Below, one piece after another: positions 9,831 through 18,187 of a DNA stretch of 64,000 nucleotides (its first letter is position 1; each line of letters begins with the position of its first letter). Position numbers and translations under genes: made by a program. Under the pieces are notes generated by a model. It made no database searches. It was not told the DNA's origin and was given only the letters and a program-made list of their open reading frames with translations. Origin of the DNA: Methylacidiphilum infernorum V4 (GTDB lineage Bacteria; Verrucomicrobiota; Verrucomicrobiia; Methylacidiphilales; Methylacidiphilaceae); NCBI RefSeq assembly GCF_000019665.1, contig NC_010794.1, positions 992,001 through 1,056,000 on the forward strand, written 5' to 3'.

Positions 9831-10478
9831 GTGAAAAAAGGTTATGCCATTGCCAGGGCGCTGACGCTTGGGATCTTAAAACTTTTTTTTGATTTTAAAG
9901 TTTATGGACGGCAAAACATTCCTGCCGAACCCGTGCTGATCGTGGCCAATCATTGTAGCTATCTTGACCCTCCAATCGTAGGTTGTACATTTGAAAAAGA
10001 AATCTATTTTGTTGGCAGGAAAACCCTATTTGATAACCCTCTTTTTGGAACGCTGCTCCGTTATTTAAATACAATACCCTTAGACAGGGATAAACCCGAA
10101 GTTGGTTCTTTTAAGCTTATTCTAGATCTTTTTGAAAACGGCAAGTCTATTCTTGTTTTTCCCGAAGGGACAAGAAGTCCCTCGGGATCATTACAGAAAG
10201 CGGCTCCTGGGGTAGGCTATATCGCTGCTAAAGCTAAAGTCCCGATACTACCTTTAAGAATATTCGGTTCTTTTGAAGCATTCCCAAGAACCGCTAAGTT
10301 TCCTCGACCCTATCCCATTAGAGTCGTTGTGGGTAGGGCGTATAGGCCGACAGAAAATACGGCGGGGCTTTCAAAAAAAGCCTACTATCAGATTGTGGCT
10401 GATGAAATGATGAGCAAGATCGCCGCTCTGCAATTTGATCACAAATTGGGATGGGTCCAAAAGGATTTGCTTGTGTAA
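9831..10478 (+). CDS. plsC: 1-acylglycerol-3-phosphate O-acyltransferase (PlsC family)
   Basis: Lysophosphatidic acid acyltransferase family, making phosphatidic acid at the membrane. The catalytic HX4D motif appears as NHCSYLDPP and the glycerophosphate-binding motif as FPEGTRS. The start is a GTG at 9831. The gene follows aroA-cmk by 58 bp. Substrate specificity is inferred from the family. Confidence 0.9.
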   Translation: MKKGYAIARALTLGILKLFFDFKVYGRQNIPAEPVLIVANHCSYLDPPIVGCTFEKEIYFVGRKTLFDNPLFGTLLRYLNTIPLDRDKPEVGSFKLILDLFENGKSILVFPEGTRSPSGSLQKAAPGVGYIAAKAKVPILPLRIFGSFEAFPRTAKFPRPYPIRVVVGRAYRPTENTAGLSKKAYYQIVADEMMSKIAALQFDHKLGWVQKDLLV

Positions 10479-10510
10479 AAGAAAATTTGCTGTATTAGTA
10501 ACTATAATTC

Positions 10511-10786
10511 ATGACCGAGGAGAAAAAAGGAAGAGCCGAACGTAAAACAGCTATTTCATTAGCCGAAGCGGGTATCGGTTCCATCTTTTATGTCCATTCG
10601 ATAGAAGGAAGTGCTGTAGAATGCCACCGGTTGAGGGAGTTGGGCTTTTGTGAAAAGGCTGAAGTAGTAAAGCTAGCTCATGGGGCTATGACTGTATGCC
10701 TGGTTTGTGGTTCAAAATTGGGATTGAACAAAGGATTAGCGAAAAGGATCTTTGTGACTTCGGCAAAGAAGGATTCGGCACTTTAG
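10511..10786 (+). CDS. feoA: FeoA-like SH3-domain protein of ferrous iron transport
   Basis: A 91-residue protein whose second half has the FeoA pattern: RLRELGF (about residue 40), a VxxLAHG strand and a closing basic segment AKRIFV. FeoA is a cytoplasmic partner that modulates FeoB. It is followed 84 bp later by feoB and the small FeoB-associated gene, making a Feo operon for Fe(II) uptake, fitting an acidic habitat where ferrous iron is soluble. Confidence 0.88.
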   Translation: MTEEKKGRAERKTAISLAEAGIGSIFYVHSIEGSAVECHRLRELGFCEKAEVVKLAHGAMTVCLVCGSKLGLNKGLAKRIFVTSAKKDSAL

Positions 10787-10870
10787 TCGTTGGTAAAGCT
10801 CCGTGCCCAGTTTATACCGTAATAGGCAACCAGTGAAAAAATTTTATTTTTTAATTGGTGATTTCTCTTT

Positions 10871-12988
10871 ATGGCCTTGTTGAAAAAAGACGAGCGCGCT
10901 TTTAAAACTGAACCTGTAAGTAAGCTTTTCACCTTTGCTCTTGTCGGCAATCCCAATAGCGGCAAAACAACCCTTTTTAATGCCCTAACAGGGTTAAGAC
11001 AGAAGATTGCCAATTATCCCGGAGTCACCGTTGAAAAAAAAGTAGGGGTTTTTTACAACCTGCATGGAGAGAAGTGCCAAATTATCGACCTTCCGGGCAC
11101 CTATAGTCTTCTTCCCCACTCACCGGACGAAAAAATAACTACCGAAGTCCTTTTGGGACTGAGAGAAGACACCCCTAAACCCGATGCGGTCATCTGCATC
11201 GTCGATGCTTCGAATTTGGAGAGAAGTCTTTACCTGGTCAGCCAGATTCTTGAGCTTGAGCTTCCCGTTGTCGTTGCTTTGAACATGATCGATGAACTTG
11301 CAGCTAAAGGATGGGAAATTGATTTCAAGGCTCTTTCCCAGAAATTCAACTGTCCTGTAGTGCCCTGCCAGGCCAATAAAAAGAGTGGGATTGTTCCCTT
11401 AAAAGTCCTATTGACTAAAGAGCTCGTTTACTCCCGGTCCTTTATTTTGAATTATCCCGATTTCATCGAAAAAGAAATCGCAGCATTGGAAGAGCTTATT
11501 CGAGCCCATAACCGGCGACCGGTCGAAAGGATCGTGCTCTTGTTACTTTTGACTTCTCCTGATCCGGATGAAACGGCCAAGTTATTTCAGCTCGGTTTCA
11601 TGGCCCAAGCTGTAAAATCCTCTCAAGAAAAAATCGGCAAAATCAACCCGGCCTGGAGGGATGTTGTTGTAAGGAAAAGGTTTACCACTCTTCAAAACTT
11701 GCTCAAAGGGACGGTGAAGAAAGGAGTTCAACTCTCCAGGGGGTTAAGTGATAGGATTGACCGCTATGTTGCCCATCCATTCTGGGGATGGTTGATATTT
11801 TCTTTTGCCATGGGGCTGATGTTTTTGGCCGTCTTTGGCATGGGTTCTTATCCTAAAGATTGGATAGATGAGGGTATAAGAAAAATCTCTGAGAAAATCC
11901 AAGACTTTTTTCCCCCGGGAGAACTGAGGGATCTTATATGCCAAGGGGTGATTGGAGGAGCCGGTAATGTTGTTGTTTTTTTACCCCAGATACTCGTGTT
12001 GTTTTTCTTTATCGGTCTTTTAGAAGATACGGGATACATGGCAAGGGCTGCTTTTTTGATGGACAAGTTGATGAATGCCGTAGGTCTTCATGGAAAATCA
12101 TTTTTGCCCCTGCTCAGCAGTCATGCTTGTGCAATACCCGGAATTCTATCTACTCGAACTATTGATAGTCCCAAGGATAGGTTGCTGACCATACTTATAG
12201 CCCCTTTCGCCAGTTGTTCAGCCCGTTTGCCGGTTTACGTGCTCATGTGTGGAGTACTCTTTTCTCAGAGTTCGCATTCTGTACTCTGGAGCACTCTAAC
12301 CATTTTTTTCCTCTATTTTATGGGGATTGGAGGAGCCTTTTTCTTCGCATGGGTTTTTAAAAATACCCTTTTTAAAGGCAGGCAACCTTTTTTGCTTTTG
12401 GAACTTCCACCCTACCGCAGGCCTTCTATTAAGTCTATTGGCTTGCAGATGTATGAGAGATCTTTGGCTTTTCTTAAAAGGGCGGGAACGATTATCGTTG
12501 CTGTTTCTATCCTGTTGTGGTTTTTTAGTACCCATCCGAAGTTTCAGGGAGAATCTTCCTCCCAGACCCTTTCTCATAGTTTTGCAGCGAGCATAGGTCA
12601 TTTTATAGAACCAGCGATCAAGCCCTTGGGATTCAATTGGAAGATTGGAGTTGGATTATTAAGTGCCCAAGCGGCCAGAGAAATGTTTGTCAGCACTATG
12701 GGAATAATCTATACAGGAGAGGAAACCAACGAGGATATCCTTCCCTTAGCCCAAGCCATGAGCAATGACAAGTGGCCTGACGGCAGAAAGGTATTCAGCC
12801 CCTTGAGCTGTCTTTCTCTGATGATTTATTTCGCTTTTTCCTTGCAATGTTTAAGTACGGTTGCCGTCGTTAGAAGGGAGACCGGTTCTTGGAAATGGGC
12901 AGCATTTCAATTTGCCTACATGACTTCCTTTGCATATATTTGCTCTTTTCTATTTTACCAAATGGGTTTATTATTAGGTTTTAGATAG
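10871..12988 (+). CDS. feoB: Ferrous iron transport protein B
   Basis: A 705-residue inner-membrane Fe(II) transporter. An N-terminal G domain shows G1 (GNPNSGKTTLFN), G3 (DLPGTYSLL) and G4 (ALNMIDE). The membrane part contains the conserved GxGNxxxFxPQI segment (here GGAGNVVVFLPQILVLFF), the EDTGYMARAAFLMD segment, and the second core with SCSARLPVY and AQAAREMFVS. It is co-oriented with feoA and with the tiny downstream gene at 13016. Confidence 0.96.
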   Translation: MALLKKDERAFKTEPVSKLFTFALVGNPNSGKTTLFNALTGLRQKIANYPGVTVEKKVGVFYNLHGEKCQIIDLPGTYSLLPHSPDEKITTEVLLGLREDTPKPDAVICIVDASNLERSLYLVSQILELELPVVVALNMIDELAAKGWEIDFKALSQKFNCPVVPCQANKKSGIVPLKVLLTKELVYSRSFILNYPDFIEKEIAALEELIRAHNRRPVERIVLLLLLTSPDPDETAKLFQLGFMAQAVKSSQEKIGKINPAWRDVVVRKRFTTLQNLLKGTVKKGVQLSRGLSDRIDRYVAHPFWGWLIFSFAMGLMFLAVFGMGSYPKDWIDEGIRKISEKIQDFFPPGELRDLICQGVIGGAGNVVVFLPQILVLFFFIGLLEDTGYMARAAFLMDKLMNAVGLHGKSFLPLLSSHACAIPGILSTRTIDSPKDRLLTILIAPFASCSARLPVYVLMCGVLFSQSSHSVLWSTLTIFFLYFMGIGGAFFFAWVFKNTLFKGRQPFLLLELPPYRRPSIKSIGLQMYERSLAFLKRAGTIIVAVSILLWFFSTHPKFQGESSSQTLSHSFAASIGHFIEPAIKPLGFNWKIGVGLLSAQAAREMFVSTMGIIYTGEETNEDILPLAQAMSNDKWPDGRKVFSPLSCLSLMIYFAFSLQCLSTVAVVRRETGSWKWAAFQFAYMTSFAYICSFLFYQMGLLLGFR

Positions 12989-13015
12989 AAAGGACGGTTT
13001 GAGTAACAATTTTAA

Positions 13016-13156
13016 ATGAACTGGCAAAGCGTTGTAGCGGCTATCATCGTATTTATGTCTTTAGTGTATTTAATAAGGGTTTTTAAAAATAAGGGATCTG
13101 GAAGTTGCGGATGTGATAAATGCATGAGGGATAAAAAGGCGGATCCTTTCCCTTAA
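13016..13156 (+). CDS. FeoB-associated Cys-rich small membrane protein
   Basis: A 46-codon gene 27 bp after feoB. It begins MNWQSVVAAIIVFMSLVYLI, a single membrane segment, and continues to a short cytoplasmic tail with SCGCDKCM. This layout (one TM helix then a CGCxxC-type cluster, immediately after feoB) matches the FeoB-associated Cys-rich protein family, sometimes discussed as FeoC-like. The cysteines may bind metal or act in redox sensing; that is inference. Confidence 0.82.
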   Translation: MNWQSVVAAIIVFMSLVYLIRVFKNKGSGSCGCDKCMRDKKADPFP

Positions 13157-13271
13157 TTTTTACCTTGTTTTCGCGTTCGACGAAGGAACTCTGAGCGTTA
13201 TTTCTTTTTATTAAGTAACAACAATATCAAAACTAAAAGAAGATTTAAGAAAGTACAATTGGAGAGAAAAA

Positions 13272-14621
13272 ATGGCGGAAATGGCTTTAGTATCGATCCC
13301 CGATTTTGTCGAGGGGAACATCGTCAAGGGTATAGTGGTGGATAAAACACCCAAGGAAGTTGTTGTCGATATTGGATATAAATCGGAAGGGATTATTCCT
13401 TTGAGCGAGTTCGAAGAACCCGATTCCATCCAAATCGGGCAAGAAGTAGAAGTTTTAGTTGAGAGCTTGGAAAATGAAGAGGGGATGGTCGTTCTTTCTA
13501 GGCAAAAGGCAGCCCAGAAGCAGAATTGGGACAAAATTCTTAAGACTTTTGAAGAAGGGGGAACGATTACCGGCAAAGTGAAGCAAGTGGTCAAGGGAGG
13601 GTTAATGTTGAACATTGGAGTGGAAGCCTTCTTACCCGCTTCACAGATTGATATTGTTCCACCGAAAAATTTAAAGGAATACGAAGGGGCAACGCTTACC
13701 TGTAAGATTGTAAAAATCAGTGAAGAAAGGAAAAACGTTGTATTATCGAGAAGAGAGATTGTAGAAGCGGAAAGAAATCAAAAAAGACTTCAATTCCTCG
13801 AAAAGGTTCATGTTGGGGATCTCGTCAAGGGAGTGGTTAAAAATGTTACCGATTTTGGAGCTTTTATTGATCTGGATGGCATAGACGGTCTTATCCACAT
13901 TACCGACATGAGTTGGGGAAGAATAAATCATCCTTCTGAAATTCTGAAGGTGGGGCAAGAGATCGAAGTCGTTGTTATCGATGTTGATAGAGAAAAGGAA
14001 AGGGTATCTCTTGGGCTGAAACAAAAGACCCCCAATCCCTGGGAAAATATAGAAGAAAAATATCCTATAGGGACAAAGGTCAAGGGGAAAGTCGTCAATC
14101 TCGCTCCTTATGGGGCTTTTATAGAACTGGAGCCTGGCATTGAGGGATTGATTCATATCTCCGAGATATCCTGGACCCAAAAAATTACCAAGCCTAGCGA
14201 GGTTCTTTCCATGGGACAGGAAGTCGAAGCGATAGTTCTCGACTTAAACAAGGAAGAACAGAAACTGTCCTTGAGTTTGAAAGCCTTGGAAGTCAATCCC
14301 TGGGAAAAAGCTTCTGAAACTTATCCTCCAGGCTCCCTCATCAAAGGCAAGGTCAAGAACTTTTCCGCTTATGGGGCTTATGTCGAGTTGGAAAATGGAC
14401 TTGATGGATTTATACACGTTAACGACCTTTCCTGGACGAGAAAAATTAATCATCCTTCGGAGGTGTTGAAAAAGGGAGAACAGATAGAAGCAAAGGTATT
14501 AGAGATAGATAAAACCAACCAGAAGATTCTTCTTGGGATTAAGCAGTTAACCGAGGATCCCTGGAAAGAAATTGAAAAGAAATACAAGGTGGGAGAAGTG
14601 GGTGAGTGGAAAAGTAAGTAA
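13272..14621 (+). CDS. rpsA: 30S ribosomal protein S1, truncated by frameshift after five S1 domains
   Basis: Ribosomal protein S1 binds mRNA for translation initiation. Five S1 (OB-fold) repeats are readable, including VVKNVTDFGAFIDLDGIDG, KVVNLAPYGAFIELEPG and KVKNFSAYGAYVELENG. The frame stops at 14621 just as the sixth repeat begins. Shifting by one base at about 14602 restores a sixth S1 repeat (VSGKVSKIASFGAF onward); see the next entry. The product as written is 449 aa. Either the sequence carries errors or this strain makes a shortened S1. The ATG at 13272 follows GGAGAG. Confidence 0.9.
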   Translation: MAEMALVSIPDFVEGNIVKGIVVDKTPKEVVVDIGYKSEGIIPLSEFEEPDSIQIGQEVEVLVESLENEEGMVVLSRQKAAQKQNWDKILKTFEEGGTITGKVKQVVKGGLMLNIGVEAFLPASQIDIVPPKNLKEYEGATLTCKIVKISEERKNVVLSRREIVEAERNQKRLQFLEKVHVGDLVKGVVKNVTDFGAFIDLDGIDGLIHITDMSWGRINHPSEILKVGQEIEVVVIDVDREKERVSLGLKQKTPNPWENIEEKYPIGTKVKGKVVNLAPYGAFIELEPGIEGLIHISEISWTQKITKPSEVLSMGQEVEAIVLDLNKEEQKLSLSLKALEVNPWEKASETYPPGSLIKGKVKNFSAYGAYVELENGLDGFIHVNDLSWTRKINHPSEVLKKGEQIEAKVLEIDKTNQKILLGIKQLTEDPWKEIEKKYKVGEVGEWKSK

Positions 14622-14948
14622 AATAGCCAGTTTTGGTGCTTTTATACAGCTTGCCGACGAGATCGACGGCCTTGTTCATATCTCGCAGATAATACGGATC
14701 GAGTGCCAAGGTTAAAACGTTTTAAAGTGGGGCAGGAAGTAAGCGCAAGAATAATTAAAATTGACAAGGAGGAACGCCGCATCGGTCTTTCTATAAAAGC
14801 CCTGCACTACACTCCTGAACAGCTTGAAAAAGAAAGAGAAAGAATGGAGTTTAGCAGGCCTACTGAAGAGTTGGGTTCCCTGGAGGATGCTTTTAGCAAA
14901 GCCGAGGAAGACTATCGACCCGGTGAATCCAAAAAGAAAGCCAGCTAG
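14602..14948 (+). pseudogene. rpsA: Displaced sixth S1 domain and C-terminal tail of rpsA
   Basis: From 14602 in the +1 frame the sequence reads VSGKVSKIASFGAF... DGLVHISQI, a standard S1 repeat, until about 14691. It then needs a second, opposite shift to return to the original frame, which continues as DRVPRLKRFKVGQEV, RIGLSIKALHY and a charged tail ending at 14948. The two shifts compensate (one extra base near 14600, one missing near 14692), so the full six-domain S1 would be read if both were absent. A separate protein starting at the GTG at 14703 is unlikely. Confidence 0.8.
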
Positions 14949-15195
14949 TTTTTTTTCAATAATCCCTTTTCCCCTTGGGACCCTGGAGAAGAGGGCAATT
15001 GTTTGTGGGTTATTTTCCTAAAGAGGACGATCCGACCCTAGAGCTGTACTGCCCCCATGGGCAGGATAGTTAGGCCTCCAATGGAATATCCAATACGGGT
15101 ATAGGAGAAAACCCGTTGTTATTTTTAGGTTAACTTTACCATTGTCTTTTCCTTTTCCTATTTTATTATAAAACAAGGAGAGAAAAGGACATATC

Positions 15196-15444
15196 ATGAC
15201 AAGCCAGGATACTCTTCCTTCCTCGGAAAAGGGATGCCAACAAGGGTTAACGGCAACGGTCCTTTTTTATTTTTTATCCCTTACCCTTATCGCTTTTTTG
15301 GGATGGGGTTCATTGAATCTTTTTCTTGAAGGATTAGGAAGACCCGTAGATGGCTTGCTTTCCTTGCTCTGGCTAGGCGTTTTTTTTGTGGTTTCCCTGT
15401 TTTTTTCTCACCAGCTTCGTTGTTCTTTACGTGAAGAAAGTTAA
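15196..15444 (+). CDS. Small two-helix membrane protein at the head of the ba3 oxidase operon
   Basis: An 82-residue protein with two hydrophobic segments (about residues 20-45 and 53-70). I do not recognise a family. It is preceded by AAGGAC at 15186-15191 and lies 29 bp before the small oxidase subunit at 15474, in the same direction. Its position suggests an accessory subunit or assembly factor of the terminal oxidase; that is inference from context. Confidence 0.65.
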   Translation: MTSQDTLPSSEKGCQQGLTATVLFYFLSLTLIAFLGWGSLNLFLEGLGRPVDGLLSLLWLGVFFVVSLFFSHQLRCSLREES

Positions 15445-15473
15445 ATAAAAAGCGTGACACCCTGGAGGAAGTT

Positions 15474-15629
15474 ATGAGTGAAGCCCAACTCCGACCTCAA
15501 AAGGAGCAAGAGAAGACCGAAAAAAAACTTCCTCCCCCGGTGGGGACCCTTTTTCTCTTGATTCTTTACTTGGCTATACTCGCGGGCATGTGGCTGTTTA
15601 TGTATTTTGAGATGCTCCAAAGGAGGTAA
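15474..15629 (+). CDS. Cytochrome c oxidase subunit IIa-like single-helix protein (ba3 type)
   Basis: A 51-residue protein starting at ATG 15474 after a GGAGGAAG ribosome-binding site. A charged, proline-containing N-terminus (KKLPPPVGT) leads into one transmembrane helix (FLLILYLAILAGMWLFMYF). Subunit IIa of ba3 oxidases is a single helix of this size located with subunit II. It ends three bases before the next ATG. Confidence 0.78.
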   Translation: MSEAQLRPQKEQEKTEKKLPPPVGTLFLLILYLAILAGMWLFMYFEMLQRR

Positions 15630-15632
15630 CCG

Positions 15633-16115
15633 ATGGAAAAACTCGAAAAGATCTACGTTTGGCTGTCCATAAGTATTCTTTTAGCTTTTATAGTTGCTCT
15701 TGTTTATGCCTCGGTGGTCCTTGCCGTCAGGGTCCCTACCGACGCCGGACAGATCGTTCCCAATCCCGGGGAGTCCTTGGTGTCAGCCGTCATGCGCACT
15801 TCTCCCTTTAATCAACCCGGTGTCCAAGAAATAGCTCCCGGCAAGTACAAGGTTGTCGTCCTCGGCCAGGCCTGGATGTTCAACCCTCCTGCCATCGAGT
15901 TGCCTGTGGGAGCCGATGTCACCTTTTATGGGACAAGCCTGGATATAGATCATGGGTTTTATGTTGCCGGGACCGACATCAACATGATGCTCCTGCCCGG
16001 ACAGGTTTCCGTTCTCAGCCATAAGTTTGATAAGCCGGGACTCTACCGGATCATCTGCCATGAATATTGCGGTACTCTTCATCATCTCATGACGGGAACA
16101 ATAACGGTAAAATAA
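15633..16115 (+). CDS. Cytochrome c oxidase subunit II, ba3 type (CuA)
   Basis: A 160-residue protein: an N-terminal membrane anchor (about residues 8-32) and a periplasmic cupredoxin domain. CuA ligands are visible as His107 (DIDHGFYV), Cys142, Cys146, His150 and Met153 in the closing CHEYCGTLHHLM motif. It accepts electrons from cytochrome c for the terminal oxidase. The short length and position next to a ba3-type subunit I set it apart from aa3 subunit II. Confidence 0.92.
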   Translation: MEKLEKIYVWLSISILLAFIVALVYASVVLAVRVPTDAGQIVPNPGESLVSAVMRTSPFNQPGVQEIAPGKYKVVVLGQAWMFNPPAIELPVGADVTFYGTSLDIDHGFYVAGTDINMMLLPGQVSVLSHKFDKPGLYRIICHEYCGTLHHLMTGTITVK

Positions 16116-16130
16116 CAAAGGAAACAATCC

Positions 16131-17816
16131 ATGAGCGCTATCGTCCAAGCCCAAACCCAGGTTGTAACCGATCCCAAAGGATTTCAACTCTCTCCCGGCA
16201 ACCGCAGGTGGATACTCTGGTCCATTCTTTTGGGCTTTGCAGCCCTGGCCTTTGGTGTTTTCCAGGGATTTGTCCAGGGACTCAATTACGCGGGCATCAG
16301 CCTTTTTACCATGCTACCCGGGATGAAAACTTATTATGAAGGACTGACGGCCCATGGGGTCCTTAACGCTTTTATATTTACCTTTGCTGAAGCAAACGGG
16401 TGGCTTTCCTTGACGACGGCCAGGGGCTTGGGTCAGAACCTCAACTCCAAGCTCTTAGCTTTGTCTTTTATTTTTCTCCTGCTGGGCACCGTTTTTGCGG
16501 GTATTCCCATTTTTGCGGGTAAAGCCAGTGTGCTTTATACCTTTTATCCTCCTCTCCGTGCCCATTGGGCTTTTTATTTCGGCATTGCCTTGGCCGTTGT
16601 CAGTACCTGGATTATTTCTGCCGCCCAGCTTTTGGCCCTTTCGGCATGGAGAAAAGAGCATAAAGGGGAGAGGATCCCCCTTATGGCTTATGTTTCGATC
16701 ATGACCTATATCATGTGGGATATTTCTTCACTTGGAGCTGCAGCAGAGGATCTGTTTCTTTTGCTTCCCTGGTCTTTGAATCTCCTGCCCGGATCGGATC
16801 CCCTCTTGAGCAGGGTCCTGTTCTGGTACACGGGCCACCAGATCGTTTATTATTGGCTTCTTCCCGCTTATGTTTCTTGGTACATATGCATTCCACGGCT
16901 GGTTGGAGGAAAACTCTTTAGCGATTCTCTCGCACGGATCGCCTTTATTATGTTCGTTGTCCTGGTTCCCGTGGGTTTCCATCACCAATACACCGATCCG
17001 GGTGTAGGTAATTATTACAAGATAGCGGTGCTCTTCTTGACCTTTGGAATCGCTTTTCCCAGTCTTCTTACGGCATTTTCCATCATGTACGCCCTTGAAA
17101 TTGGAGGACGGGCCAATGGGGGGAAGGGAATCTTGGGGTGGTTTTGGAAACTGCCTTGGTCTAATCCTGCAGTAAGCGCCCAGGTGCTGGCGATGATCGC
17201 CTTTCTGCCCGGCGGAATCACCGGCATTATGAACGCTAGCTACAACATGAACCTTTTAATCCATAATACGACTTTTGTCCCGGGACACTTTCACCTGACA
17301 TTAGGTTCAGCCGTAACCCTTTCTTACTTTGGTATCGCCTACTGGCTTATCCCTTATTTAACAGGTAAGGAGCTGGTCCTGAAAGGACTAGCCAGATGGC
17401 AACCTTGGATCTATTTTCTTGGAATCTTGATATTTGCCCGCGGGGAGATCTCCGGTGGAATTCTTGGAATGCCCAGGAGGACGGCTATGGCGATCATCAA
17501 CTATGACCCCTTGCCGGGATGGAAATTGGCCGGGGCGCTGACGGGAATAGGGGGGACGATCATGTTTATAGCCTGCGTTCTTTTTTTCCTCGTCATTTTC
17601 TTTACCCTTATCTTGGGCAAACCAAGGGAAACCCAGGAAGACATCCCTTTTGGTGAAACTTATTTAGGTGCAGCTCCTTCAGGATGGCAACTTGTTCTCG
17701 ATAAGCTCTCCTATTGGGTTTTGCTTTCCTTTATCTTGATCGGCTTGGTTTACGGTCCTTTTTTGCTTACCCATCTTCCTCCGAAGCTTACTGCTCCTCC
17801 CTTCCAAGGGTTTTAA
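16131..17816 (+). CDS. Cytochrome c oxidase subunit I, ba3 type
   Basis: A 561-residue, many-helix haem-copper oxidase core subunit. Haem and CuB ligand histidines are seen in AHGVLNAFIFTF (low-spin haem), GHQIVYYWLLPAY (CuB His, with a Tyr nearby), HHQYTDPG (CuB His pair) and PGHFHLTLGS (haem ligands). Overall order and context with a short subunit II and a single-helix subunit IIa indicate a B-family (ba3) enzyme, usually of high oxygen affinity. It ends the operon. Confidence 0.93.
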   Translation: MSAIVQAQTQVVTDPKGFQLSPGNRRWILWSILLGFAALAFGVFQGFVQGLNYAGISLFTMLPGMKTYYEGLTAHGVLNAFIFTFAEANGWLSLTTARGLGQNLNSKLLALSFIFLLLGTVFAGIPIFAGKASVLYTFYPPLRAHWAFYFGIALAVVSTWIISAAQLLALSAWRKEHKGERIPLMAYVSIMTYIMWDISSLGAAAEDLFLLLPWSLNLLPGSDPLLSRVLFWYTGHQIVYYWLLPAYVSWYICIPRLVGGKLFSDSLARIAFIMFVVLVPVGFHHQYTDPGVGNYYKIAVLFLTFGIAFPSLLTAFSIMYALEIGGRANGGKGILGWFWKLPWSNPAVSAQVLAMIAFLPGGITGIMNASYNMNLLIHNTTFVPGHFHLTLGSAVTLSYFGIAYWLIPYLTGKELVLKGLARWQPWIYFLGILIFARGEISGGILGMPRRTAMAIINYDPLPGWKLAGALTGIGGTIMFIACVLFFLVIFFTLILGKPRETQEDIPFGETYLGAAPSGWQLVLDKLSYWVLLSFILIGLVYGPFLLTHLPPKLTAPPFQGF

Positions 17817-18187
17817 AAGCGGGGTCCACAATCATTTCTGTCCTGTCTTTGGAACCTAGAGAAAGGGCTATTTATTTTTTCCCTTGTCTTAAAAATATAA
17901 ACTTTGGATCTTTTTGTTTTGGGAAGATGTTTTAGTTGGAGGAAGATGCAAAGCAAAAGGTCGGCTTATTCCTTTGAGGATCGGAACTGCGAAAGAAAAA
18001 AATTGTAACAAAAATGTAACGTGCACCGATTTACAAAATCTGTTATGAGAAAAAACGAAAAACTGGATTTTATTGGAAAAAACCGGGAATAAGGAGGCCT
18101 GAATTTTGCTTTACTTTAATAAAGAGGAGAAAAAGATTTTGCTTGAAAGAGGTTCAAAAGAAAGTCAAACGCACACCAGAGGTTATT
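17817..18187. other. Intergenic region before the outer-membrane protein gene
   Basis: About 370 bases without a supported gene. It holds the 3' end of the oxidase operon and the promoter of the next gene. A 20-codon frame starting ATG at 17947 after GGAGGA is present but too short to call. Confidence 0.4.

Noticed and set aside
14703-14948. Separate 81-residue S1-like gene
   Set aside because: It is the tail of rpsA displaced by frameshifts, not an independent gene; no ribosome-binding site at 14703.
15030-15190. Possible riboswitch before the oxidase operon (ACTGCCC/GGGCAG stem)
   Set aside because: Only one short stem is visible and no known riboswitch core could be matched.
17947-18009. 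20-codon frame after GGAGGA between the oxidase operon and the OMP gene
   Set aside because: Short, no hydrophobic or conserved pattern; most likely chance.
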